From MED-G78 sp964275345 (lineage in GTDB: Bacteria > Pseudomonadota > Gammaproteobacteria > Magnimaribacterales > D2472): a stretch of DNA of 64,000 nucleotides. The DNA is taken from NCBI GenBank assembly GCA_964275345.1, contig CAXYBK010000003.1, forward strand, positions 496,001-560,000, read 5' to 3'. This document shows, piece by piece, positions 1 through 7,405 of this stretch. Within the stretch, counting starts at the first letter, position 1, and the number at the start of each line of letters is the position of its first letter. The notes below the pieces were generated by a model. The model was not told the DNA's origin, made no database searches, and saw only the letters and a program-made list of their open reading frames with translations. The position numbers and the translations under genes are program-made.

Positions 1-112
1 ATCAAGAAATATATATTCAGATGGAGCTTTAGATGCAGCTCAGTGGTTAAAAGATCAAAAAAATGGCCTATATTCATTTGAAGACTATTTGAAATCACAA
101 AATAGCCTTTAA
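1..112 (+). CDS. dapB: 4-hydroxy-tetrahydrodipicolinate reductase, C-terminal fragment (5' end outside window)
   Basis: Only the last ~36 codons are present, read in the frame starting at base 2 and ending at TAA 110-112. The visible tail (…SDGALDAAQWLKDQKNGLYS…) matches the conserved C-terminus of DapB, where a small-residue/Ala stretch, a Trp-Leu and a Gly-Leu-Tyr/Phe precede a final Asp-Val/Tyr-Leu helix. DapB reduces 4-hydroxy-tetrahydrodipicolinate with NAD(P)H in the cytosolic diaminopimelate/lysine pathway. dapD and dapE of the same pathway lie at 37997-40080. The identification rests on a short fragment and recall of the family. Confidence 0.7.
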   Translation, partial: SRNIYSDGALDAAQWLKDQKNGLYSFEDYLKSQNSL

Positions 113-129
113 TATTCAGAGTTTTTTCT

Positions 130-135
130 ATAAAA
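130..135 (+). promoter_or_regulatory. Possible -10 element for rpsB-tsf
   Basis: TATAAA lies in the 125-bp gap between dapB and rpsB and would start transcription near 142-144, just ahead of the structured leader. No good -35 hexamer is seen 16-18 bp upstream, so this is tentative. Confidence 0.35.
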
Positions 136-156
136 TACCCAAACTTTTAACACGAA

Positions 157-215
157 GGTCCCGAACCTGCAAAGTTGGGGTGCTCTTTAAAGAGTTAACT
201 TTGCTTAGGACTGGA
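157..215 (+). promoter_or_regulatory. Structured rpsB 5' leader, candidate S2 autoregulatory RNA
   Basis: Three nested inverted repeats fold the leader into one long arm: GTCC (158-161) with GGAC (208-211), GCAAAGTT (169-176) with AACTTTGC (197-204), and the self-complementary CTCTTTAAAGAG (183-194) at the tip. Start codon and SD (GGAG at 227-230) follow directly. Gammaproteobacterial rpsB-tsf operons are known to be repressed by S2 through a conserved 5' UTR fold, so position and structure suggest that role. I did not match this to a covariance model. Confidence 0.5.
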
Positions 216-237
216 GATTTAACCCTGGAGAAATAAA

Positions 238-1185
238 ATGAGTATCGTTTCAGTAAAAGACCTGCTTCATGCAGGAGTTCACTTTGGTCATCAGCAAAGG
301 TTTTGGAATCCAAAAATGGATCAATATATCTTTGATACAAGAAAAAAAATTAGCATTATTAATCTTGAATTAACTCAGGAACATCTTAGTGCTGCTGCTT
401 CAAAAGTTGAAGATATATGTTCAAAGGGCAATAAAGTATTATTTGTGGGAACAAAAAGATCTGCCAGCAAGACTATTAAAGAAGAAGCTTCAGGCCTTGG
501 TTTGCCATATGTGAATAAAAGGTGGCTTGGCGGAACTCTTACTAACTGGAAAACTATTAGAGGCTCTATAAGAAGACTTCATGATATTGAAGAAATGGTT
601 TCCTCAGGAAGAATAGAAAAGCTTATTAAAAAAGAAGCTGTTGATATACAAAAAGAACATGCAAAACTTGAAGCAAGTGTTGGCGGAATAAAAGATATGA
701 AGGGTCTTCCAGATGCATTATTTATTATAGATATTAAGCATGAAAAGATTGCAGTTTTAGAAGCAAAAAAAATGGGTATTCCAGTCATCGCGTTAGTTGA
801 TACAAATTCAGATCCTGATGGCATTGATACTGTCATACCTGGAAATGATGATGCAATTAGGTCAGTAAGACTTGTAACAAGAGTAATTGCTGAAGCATGT
901 GCAAGAGGAATTGAATCATCAACAGGTTACGCTCCTGTTGCAGATGTTAAATCACCTAAGATAGAAACAATCAAAAAAGAAGAAGTAGCGGTCGAAGCTC
1001 CTGCTGCAGAGGTCGAAGCTCCTGCAGAAGAAGTAGCGGTCGAAGCTCCTGCTGAAGAGGTCGAAGCTCCTGCAGAAGAAGTAGCGGTCGAAGCTCCTGC
1101 TGAAGAGGTCGAAGCTCCTGCAGAAGAAGTAGCGGTCGAAGCTCCTGCTGAAGAGGTCGAAGCTAACGAAAAAGATTCAAAATAA
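238..1185 (+). CDS. rpsB: 30S ribosomal protein S2 with repetitive acidic C-terminal tail
   Basis: Structural protein of the small ribosomal subunit that helps recruit S1. Residues 1-~235 are a full S2: VKDLLHAGVHFGHQ near the N-terminus, FVGTKRSA, RWLGGTLTNWKTI and PVIALVDTNSDPDGIDTVIPGND are all present. The protein is 315 aa against about 240 in E. coli. The excess is a tail of Glu, Ala, Pro and Val built from a 48-bp tandem repeat (see separate entry). ATG start with a good SD (CTGGAG, 6-7 bp upstream). tsf follows 25 bp downstream, the ancestral arrangement. Confidence 0.97.
   Translation: MSIVSVKDLLHAGVHFGHQQRFWNPKMDQYIFDTRKKISIINLELTQEHLSAAASKVEDICSKGNKVLFVGTKRSASKTIKEEASGLGLPYVNKRWLGGTLTNWKTIRGSIRRLHDIEEMVSSGRIEKLIKKEAVDIQKEHAKLEASVGGIKDMKGLPDALFIIDIKHEKIAVLEAKKMGIPVIALVDTNSDPDGIDTVIPGNDDAIRSVRLVTRVIAEACARGIESSTGYAPVADVKSPKIETIKKEEVAVEAPAAEVEAPAEEVAVEAPAEEVEAPAEEVAVEAPAEEVEAPAEEVAVEAPAEEVEANEKDSK
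979..1164 (+). repeat. 48-bp tandem repeat (about 4 copies) inside rpsB
   Basis: The unit encodes 16 residues, EEVAVEAPAEEVEAPA. Copies begin at 979, 1027, 1075 and 1123. The first has one variant residue (PAAEV for PAEEV) and the last diverges after ~42 bp into the native stop region. Copies 2 and 3 look identical at the DNA level, including the locally GC-rich GCGGTCGAAGCTCCTGC. Within each unit the two halves are themselves similar (VAVEAPAEE / VEAPAEE), implying older internal duplication. Copy number is likely to vary by slippage. Confidence 0.93.
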
Positions 1186-1210
1186 ATAATTTATAAGAAA
1201 GGATTACAAA

Positions 1211-2068
1211 ATGGAAATTAAAGCATCACAAGTCAAAGAATTAAGAGACATGTCTGGTGTCGCTATGATGGAGTGCAAAAGAGCTTTAGTTGAGTGTGAA
1301 GGAGATCTTGATAAAGCTTTAGATCTTTTAAGATCTAATAGCTCACTCAAGGCTGAAAAAAAAGCTTCTAGGGTTGCTGCTGATGGAGTAATTAGAATTA
1401 TCTCTACAGATAGTTATGCAACCATTATTGAGATAAATTCTGAAACTGATTTTGCAGCAAAAGATGCAGGCTTTTTAACTTTTGCAGATGATATCGCTGA
1501 TTATGTGACTAAAAATAAAATAGATGATATTTCTATGTTTTCATCCAGTGAAATAGAAGAAAAAAGACTAGCTTTAATTCAAACAATCGGTGAAAACATT
1601 CAATTGAGAAGAATTGAAACAATTGAATTTGATAACTCTATGTCAGTAGGCTCTTACATGCATTCAGATGGAAAATTAGCAACATTAGTGGTTACAAATA
1701 ATTCTGATGAAAATCTTGCTAAAGATGTTGCTATGCACATAGCAGCTTCCAATCCTTTATGTAAAACTCCAGATGATATAGATAGTGAAGTTCTTGAAAG
1801 AGAAAAAGCTATATTTGAAGTGCAAGCTAAAGAGTCAGGAAAAGATGACGCAATCATGAACAAGATGGTAGAAGGAAAAATTAGAAAATTTCTTGCAGAA
1901 GTATCTTTAACATCCCAAGCCTTTATCAAAGATCCTGATATGACTGTTGGAAAACTTCTCTCAGAAAATAATGCAGACGTAATAGGTTATGTTAGATTTA
2001 AAGTTGGTGAGGGGATTGAAGTAGAGTCTAAAAGTTTTGCAGATGAGGTTGCCGATCAATTAAAATAA
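1211..2068 (+). CDS. tsf: Elongation factor Ts
   Basis: Nucleotide exchange factor that releases GDP from EF-Tu in the cytosol. The N-terminal UBA-like domain carries LRDMSGVAMMECKRAL, the family's EF-Tu contact, and ETDFAAKD near residue 80 corresponds to the conserved TDFVA(K/R) motif. The 285-residue length is normal for gammaproteobacteria (~283). It starts at ATG with SD AAAGGA and is followed after 4 bp by pyrH, so rpsB-tsf-pyrH-frr look co-transcribed. Confidence 0.96.
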   Translation: MEIKASQVKELRDMSGVAMMECKRALVECEGDLDKALDLLRSNSSLKAEKKASRVAADGVIRIISTDSYATIIEINSETDFAAKDAGFLTFADDIADYVTKNKIDDISMFSSSEIEEKRLALIQTIGENIQLRRIETIEFDNSMSVGSYMHSDGKLATLVVTNNSDENLAKDVAMHIAASNPLCKTPDDIDSEVLEREKAIFEVQAKESGKDDAIMNKMVEGKIRKFLAEVSLTSQAFIKDPDMTVGKLLSENNADVIGYVRFKVGEGIEVESKSFADEVADQLK

Positions 2069-2072
2069 ATCC

Positions 2073-2786
2073 ATGTCCAATCTAAAACATAAACGCCTTC
2101 TTGTTAAATTCAGTGGGGAGTCTGTTGCTGGAGATGATGAGCATGGAATCGATCCTAAAATCCTTGATTCAATGGCTGCATCCATAAAAGAATGTAAAGA
2201 CATAGATGCTGAAATAGGTATTGTTATTGGTGGAGGTAACTTATTTCGAGGAGAAAAGCTAAATCAAGCAGGAATGGATAGAGTTGCGGGCGATCATATG
2301 GGCATGCTGGCAACTGTTATGAATGGAATTGCTTTAAGAGACGCTCTTGAAAGGGCAGGTATTAAAACAAGAGTCATGTCTGCTATCCCTATTGCAGGAT
2401 TAGTAGAACATTATGACAGAAGGCTGGCAATTCAACTTCTCAGTGATGGATATGTCGTCATATTTACCGCAGGGACAGGAAATCCATTTTTTACAACAGA
2501 TACGGCAGGCTGTTTAAGAGCAGTTGAAATTCAGGCTGACTTAATGTTAAAGGCAACAAGAGTTGACGGGGTATATTCAGATGATCCTGAAATTAATCCA
2601 GAAGCTAAATTTTATCCAGTTTTATCATTTGATGAAGCTATATCTAAAAATTTAAAAGTTATGGATGCAACAGCTTTAACTTTAGCTAGAGATCATAAAC
2701 TTCCTATTAATGTTTTTAATGTTTCAAGAGAGCATGCTCTTAAAGATATTATTTGCGGAGATCACATTGGTACAATAATATCTTAA
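2073..2786 (+). CDS. pyrH: Uridylate kinase (UMP kinase)
   Basis: Phosphorylates UMP to UDP in pyrimidine nucleotide synthesis. It is an amino-acid-kinase fold protein: LLVKFSGES at the N-terminus (phosphate loop), IVIGGGNLFRG near residue 50, and FTAGTGNPFFTTDTAG around residue 130, which is the UMP/ATP site typical of bacterial PyrH. The 237 aa match the family (~240). The ATG at 2073 has no clear SD and lies 4 bp after tsf, so translational coupling is likely. Confidence 0.96.
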   Translation: MSNLKHKRLLVKFSGESVAGDDEHGIDPKILDSMAASIKECKDIDAEIGIVIGGGNLFRGEKLNQAGMDRVAGDHMGMLATVMNGIALRDALERAGIKTRVMSAIPIAGLVEHYDRRLAIQLLSDGYVVIFTAGTGNPFFTTDTAGCLRAVEIQADLMLKATRVDGVYSDDPEINPEAKFYPVLSFDEAISKNLKVMDATALTLARDHKLPINVFNVSREHALKDIICGDHIGTIIS

Positions 2787-2787
2787 T

Positions 2788-3342
2788 ATGAATACAATAC
2801 TTGAATCACTTAAAGAAAGAATGGAGAAGTCTATAGACTCTCTCAAATCAGCATTTAATAAAATTAGAACTGGACGAGCAAATCCTGCAATACTCGACGA
2901 TATTAAAGTTGATTACTATGGAAATTTAACACCCTTGAATCAAACTTCTAATGTCTCTGTCGAGGAAAATAGAACACTAGTCATTTCTCCATGGGATAAA
3001 AATTTAATGCCAGAAATTGAGAAAGCTATAACTTCATCTGACTTAGGTTTAAATCCTAGCTCATCAGGTGATTTAATTAGAGTTACCATGCCAACTCTTA
3101 CTGAGGAAACAAGACAGGGTTATATTAAGCAAGCAAGAAGTGAGGCTGAAAACTCTAGAATATCAATTAGAAATATTCGAAGAGATGCAAATAATCAAGT
3201 TAAAGATATGCAATCATCAGGTGAAATATCTGAGGATGATATGAGACGTTCTGAAGACCTTATTCAAAAAGAAACTGACAGTTATATATCAGTTGTAGAT
3301 TCAGAATTAAAAAACAAAGAATCTGATCTTCTAGAAATATAA
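2788..3342 (+). CDS. frr: Ribosome recycling factor
   Basis: Works with EF-G to split post-termination ribosomes. The sequence has the full 184-residue length and the conserved core: KIRTGRANPAILDDIKVDYYG in domain I, NVSVEENRTLVISPWDKNLMPEIEKAI in domain II, and VTMPTLTEETR then RRDANN in the long helices. It starts one base after the pyrH stop with no SD of its own, consistent with coupled translation. Confidence 0.97.
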   Translation: MNTILESLKERMEKSIDSLKSAFNKIRTGRANPAILDDIKVDYYGNLTPLNQTSNVSVEENRTLVISPWDKNLMPEIEKAITSSDLGLNPSSSGDLIRVTMPTLTEETRQGYIKQARSEAENSRISIRNIRRDANNQVKDMQSSGEISEDDMRRSEDLIQKETDSYISVVDSELKNKESDLLEI

Positions 3343-3352
3343 ATCGACCATC

Positions 3353-4081
3353 ATGGGTCAACCCAAATCAGACAATAATCAAGGCTCTTTAAAAAATATT
3401 GCCATTATTATGGATGGAAATGGGCGATGGGCTAAAAGCAATAAATTACAAATAACTCAAGGTCACGAAAAAGGTGTTGGAGTTGTTAAAGATATTGTAG
3501 AAGAATGCGTTACACAAAATATTGATACACTAACAGTTTATGCATTTAGCTCTGAAAATTGGGCTCGACCTAAAAAAGAAATTAACGGAATAAAAACTTT
3601 AATCATTAAAGCGATTTCTGATCAGGTGCCAGAACTTATTGACCAAAGGGTTAAGTTAAATTTTTTTGGGGATTTAGAAGACTTTGGCTCTAAAATAATT
3701 GATAAGATTTCCAAAGCACAAAAAGATACTTTTTTAACCAGCCCATCTTTGGAACTTAACGTAGCACTTGGTTATGGTGGAAGGAGTGATATTATTCAAA
3801 CCTCTAAGATCTTGGCAAAAAAAGTACAAGATAAAGAAATAAATATAAAAGATATCAATGAAGATATTTTTTCACAACTCTCATTAGTTCCAGTCGATAA
3901 TATAGATCTTGTTATTAGGACTGGGGGTGATAAAAGACTTAGCAATTTTTTATTATTCCAAATAGCATATGCTGAAATAATGTTTATTGAAAAATTATGG
4001 CCAGATTTTACTAAAGAGGACTTTATTCATTGCTTAGAGTCATTCAAAAATGTGGAGAGAAGGTTTGGAAAAAGAATTTAA
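3353..4081 (+). CDS. uppS: Undecaprenyl diphosphate synthase (cis-prenyltransferase)
   Basis: Makes C55 undecaprenyl diphosphate from FPP and eight IPP, the carrier for peptidoglycan and lipopolysaccharide precursors. The conserved IIMDGNGRWA holds the catalytic Asp, and FSSENWARP and RTGGDKRLSNFLLFQIAYAE are family motifs. At 242 aa it is of normal length, with a slightly long N-terminus (MGQPKSDNNQGSLKN). It overlaps the assigned cdsA start by 32 bp. Confidence 0.95.
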   Translation: MGQPKSDNNQGSLKNIAIIMDGNGRWAKSNKLQITQGHEKGVGVVKDIVEECVTQNIDTLTVYAFSSENWARPKKEINGIKTLIIKAISDQVPELIDQRVKLNFFGDLEDFGSKIIDKISKAQKDTFLTSPSLELNVALGYGGRSDIIQTSKILAKKVQDKEINIKDINEDIFSQLSLVPVDNIDLVIRTGGDKRLSNFLLFQIAYAEIMFIEKLWPDFTKEDFIHCLESFKNVERRFGKRI

Positions 4082-4883
4082 AGCAACATTTATAAGTCGA
4101 TCCATTACAGGCTTAATGATGGTTATTCCCTTTTTCGGTTTAATCTATTTTGCCAACACAATGGTTACAATTTTAGTAATAACAGCTGTTTCAATATTAA
4201 CCCTTATAGAGTGGAGTAGTTTAGCTAGACAAAGAAATCAGATACTTGATTTACTTTTTATTATTATTTTTATATTTGGATATATTATTTTTCATGAATA
4301 CTTTCTGTTTTTTTATGTATCTCTTTTAGCTCTTTTTTGGTTTATTTTTTCAATATTTTTATTTGGAAATAAGCTAGAAATTCTTAGATCTATACATTTT
4401 GATAACAATACTCTTCGACTAAACGTTATAGCAGGATTCTTTTCTAGTTTACTGATACTTGCTCAGACTGATGAAATAAATCATCTTTTAATTTTTATAA
4501 TTATAGTTAATACCTCACTGGCTGATATTTGTGCATATCTAACAGGTTCGCGCTTTGGAAAAACTCCTCTATTAAAAAATATTAGCCCTAATAAAACTTT
4601 TGAAGGTTTTGTAGGAGGTATAGCTGCATCATTAGCATTTGGATTGCTAATGTATTATGTCTATCAATTACCAACTTCTATGGTTCTTATCATAATATTT
4701 TCATCCTTCTATGCATTTGTTGGAGATTATTTTATGAGCTATTTAAAGAGACAGAGTAATCTTAAGGATACAGGTTCAATTCTTCCAGGGCATGGTGGAA
4801 TCTTGGATAGGATTGACTCACACCTGTCTGCTTCGACAATATTTACTTTCTTATTTTTATTAATCCAAACTTTGGGTATTTAG
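4050..4883 (+). CDS. cdsA: Phosphatidate cytidylyltransferase (CDP-diglyceride synthase)
   Basis: Integral membrane enzyme forming CDP-diacylglycerol from phosphatidic acid and CTP. Seven or eight hydrophobic segments are visible, and the C-terminal signature is intact (LKDTGSILPGHGGILDRIDS, residues ~230-255), preceded by SPNKTFEGFVGGI. The start is uncertain: ATG 4050 gives a 32-bp overlap with uppS and a charged lead (MWREGLEKEFKA). A TTG at 4065 could give a shorter overlap, but its SD would be too close. Its end touches the dxr start. Confidence 0.93.
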   Translation: MWREGLEKEFKATFISRSITGLMMVIPFFGLIYFANTMVTILVITAVSILTLIEWSSLARQRNQILDLLFIIIFIFGYIIFHEYFLFFYVSLLALFWFIFSIFLFGNKLEILRSIHFDNNTLRLNVIAGFFSSLLILAQTDEINHLLIFIIIVNTSLADICAYLTGSRFGKTPLLKNISPNKTFEGFVGGIAASLAFGLLMYYVYQLPTSMVLIIIFSSFYAFVGDYFMSYLKRQSNLKDTGSILPGHGGILDRIDSHLSASTIFTFLFLLIQTLGI

Positions 4884-6035
4884 ATGAAAAATATTCTTTT
4901 ATTAGGGGCAACTGGAAGTATTGGTGATAGTGTACTTAATGTAATAAGGCAAAATAACAGCACTCTAAATCTGTTTGGAATCGCAGTCGGAAAGAACATT
5001 AAAAAAACAGAAGCTATTATTGAAACATTCTCACCCAAAAATATCTTTATAGATGATATTAAAGCTTATGACGAAATTTCTTCGTCCCATCCAGATAAAA
5101 ATATTTTAAATTCAGACCAAGAATTATTAAATTTAATTTCTGATGATAAAGTGGATATTGTTATATCTGCAATTGTTGGTTTTGCTGGTCTTAAAGCAAG
5201 TTTAATGGCTGTAAATTCAGGTAAGACAGTATTGATTGCAAATAAAGAGAGTATTGTTGCAGCAGGAGACATACTCATGCCTCTAGCAAAATCTAAAGGT
5301 TCGAAAATTATTCCAATTGATAGTGAGCACAATGCAATATTTCAATGTTTGCCTGATGATAAATCTACTGAAGATGTAAATAAAATTATAATCACTGCTT
5401 CTGGAGGCCCTTTTATTAATATCCCTCTGTCAGACTTATCTGAAATGTCTCCACAAGATGCTTTAAAACATCCAAATTGGGAAATGGGATCTAAGATATC
5501 TATTGATTCTGCGACGTTGGTTAATAAATGCTTGGAACTGATAGAAGCCAGATACCTTTTTGATTTAAACGAAAAATTCTTCGATTTAGTTGTGCATCCT
5601 CAAAGTATTATTCATTCAATAGTTACATATAAAGATGGTTCAAGTATTTCGCAAATGAGTAATCCGAATATGGAAGTTCCAATTGCCAATGCTTTAGGTG
5701 GTAGTAGAAAAGTTTCTATTGAGTATTCAGAATTAGATTTCACCAATCTACAACTCTCATTCCAGGAATTTCCATCAGACAGATCTAAGCTTCAAAATTT
5801 AGCAAGAGAAATTTGTAACACAGGCGGCTCATCTGGTTTGGTTTTTAATGCAGCTAATGAAATTGCTGTTGAGTTTTTCTTAAAAAAACAGCTCAAATTT
5901 TCTCAAATATATGATGTAATTTATAGAACTTTTGATTTAATTCCATTGTCTAATCCCAAAGATATAGAAACTTTAAATGAATTAAACGATGAAGCACGCA
6001 TACAGGCTAAGAAGGTGATAAAATCCATAACTTAA
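4884..6035 (+). CDS. dxr: 1-deoxy-D-xylulose 5-phosphate reductoisomerase
   Basis: Second step of the MEP isoprenoid pathway, making 2-C-methyl-D-erythritol 4-phosphate with NADPH. The N-terminal GATGSIG nucleotide loop, the ANKESIVAAG motif and PIDSEHNAIFQCL (metal and substrate ligands) are present, followed by ASGGPF and NWEMGSKISIDSATLVNK. At 383 aa it is slightly short of the usual ~395-400. ATG lies directly after the cdsA stop. With uppS it secures the precursor supply for the envelope genes downstream. Confidence 0.97.
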   Translation: MKNILLLGATGSIGDSVLNVIRQNNSTLNLFGIAVGKNIKKTEAIIETFSPKNIFIDDIKAYDEISSSHPDKNILNSDQELLNLISDDKVDIVISAIVGFAGLKASLMAVNSGKTVLIANKESIVAAGDILMPLAKSKGSKIIPIDSEHNAIFQCLPDDKSTEDVNKIIITASGGPFINIPLSDLSEMSPQDALKHPNWEMGSKISIDSATLVNKCLELIEARYLFDLNEKFFDLVVHPQSIIHSIVTYKDGSSISQMSNPNMEVPIANALGGSRKVSIEYSELDFTNLQLSFQEFPSDRSKLQNLAREICNTGGSSGLVFNAANEIAVEFFLKKQLKFSQIYDVIYRTFDLIPLSNPKDIETLNELNDEARIQAKKVIKSIT

Positions 6036-6045
6036 AACTTTCAAT

Positions 6046-7392
6046 ATGAATTATTTAATAGATACATTAGTCTACGCAGGAGCATTTATTGCTCTGCTGT
6101 TTGTATTGGTAGTCATTCATGAATGTGGTCATTACTTTGTAGCTAGATATTTTGGTGTCCACTGTCCTAGATTTTCATTTGGTATGGGACCTGTTATCTA
6201 TAAAAAAGTAGATAAACATGGAACGGAATTTGCTTTGTCTGCTTTTCCTCTAGGTGGATATGTTTCCATGATTACAAAGAAAATGTTTGAGATAGAGCCA
6301 GAGCTTAAAAAAGAATTTACAGAAGACCAGCTTGAAAAAACCTTTGATACTAAACCTAAACTTCAAAGAGCTGCAATAATGCTCGCTGGCCCGGTCGCTA
6401 ACTTTCTTTTATCAATTTTAATATTCTCTTTTATCTTTTCAAGTACTCCAGATCCTCAATCAACTTTAGTTGTTAATAAAATTAATGATACTTCTATGTT
6501 TCAAATGGGTGATCAGATCATTTCAATTGATGGAGTTAAAGTTTCTGAAAGAAAAGATATAAGTTTAGAGCTGCTTTCAAAAGCGGGTATGACAGGTGAG
6601 TTACTAGTTGGCGTTCTTTCAAAAAATACAGACTCAGTCAAAGAGATATCACTAAGTGTTAATAATTTTTTAACAGACAGCGAGCAACAAAAAAATCCAG
6701 TTGATGCATTGAATATATCTGTGCAAACAAGAATGCTTCCAATAATTGGAAGTTTAATGGATGGAGGTGCTGCGGAGTTGGGTGGATTAAAAGAAAATGA
6801 CAGAATAATAGCTATTAATAATTCATCTATATCTTATGCATCTGAAATATCCGATACATTAAATAACTTAACAACCAATTCAGCTGATATTCAAATAGTA
6901 AGAGATAACGACACTATAATTTTTCCAGTAGAGCTAACATCAGTTATAGATACCTCAGGTAATGAATCAAAGCTTTTAGGAATTGGATTTGGTCTTCAAA
7001 GAACTTTTATTGGATCTATAATCAAGGGAACAAAAGAAACTTACAATCTAAGTGTTAAAACTCTCCAATTTATTGGAAAAATGTTTACAGGAAACATGGG
7101 TACTGAGAATCTTTCGGGCCCAATAGGCATTGCTAAAATGGCTGGTGATACCGCTCAAGCAGGAATTCTACCCTTTATGTATTTAATGGCATTATTAAGT
7201 ATTAGTTTGGGAGTATTAAATTTATTACCTATACCTGCACTTGATGGGGGCCAGTTAACTCTTCTTGGAGTTGAAGCTTTAAGAGGCGCACCTTTACCTG
7301 ATAAAGTAGAAAATTTCGTATATGCTACAGGCACTGTAATGATACTATTCTTAATGGTATTTGCTGTATTTAACGACGTAGCAAGATTTTAA
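6046..7392 (+). CDS. rseP: Site-2 intramembrane zinc metalloprotease RseP
   Basis: Cleaves anti-sigma factors such as RseA, and signal peptide remnants, within the inner membrane. Zinc motif HECGH lies at residues ~25-29 in the first transmembrane helix. The second conserved motif LNLLPIPALDGGQL near residue 400 supplies the Asp ligand. Two periplasmic PDZ-like segments occupy the middle, and four hydrophobic helices are visible. At 448 aa it equals E. coli RseP (450). It is followed by bamA, the usual order. Confidence 0.95.
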   Translation: MNYLIDTLVYAGAFIALLFVLVVIHECGHYFVARYFGVHCPRFSFGMGPVIYKKVDKHGTEFALSAFPLGGYVSMITKKMFEIEPELKKEFTEDQLEKTFDTKPKLQRAAIMLAGPVANFLLSILIFSFIFSSTPDPQSTLVVNKINDTSMFQMGDQIISIDGVKVSERKDISLELLSKAGMTGELLVGVLSKNTDSVKEISLSVNNFLTDSEQQKNPVDALNISVQTRMLPIIGSLMDGGAAELGGLKENDRIIAINNSSISYASEISDTLNNLTTNSADIQIVRDNDTIIFPVELTSVIDTSGNESKLLGIGFGLQRTFIGSIIKGTKETYNLSVKTLQFIGKMFTGNMGTENLSGPIGIAKMAGDTAQAGILPFMYLMALLSISLGVLNLLPIPALDGGQLTLLGVEALRGAPLPDKVENFVYATGTVMILFLMVFAVFNDVARF

Positions 7393-7405
7393 ATAAGGAA
7401 AGAAA

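Noticed and set aside
979..1164. Evenly spaced repeats that could suggest a CRISPR array
   Set aside because: Units are contiguous without spacers, stay in frame and encode the S2 tail.
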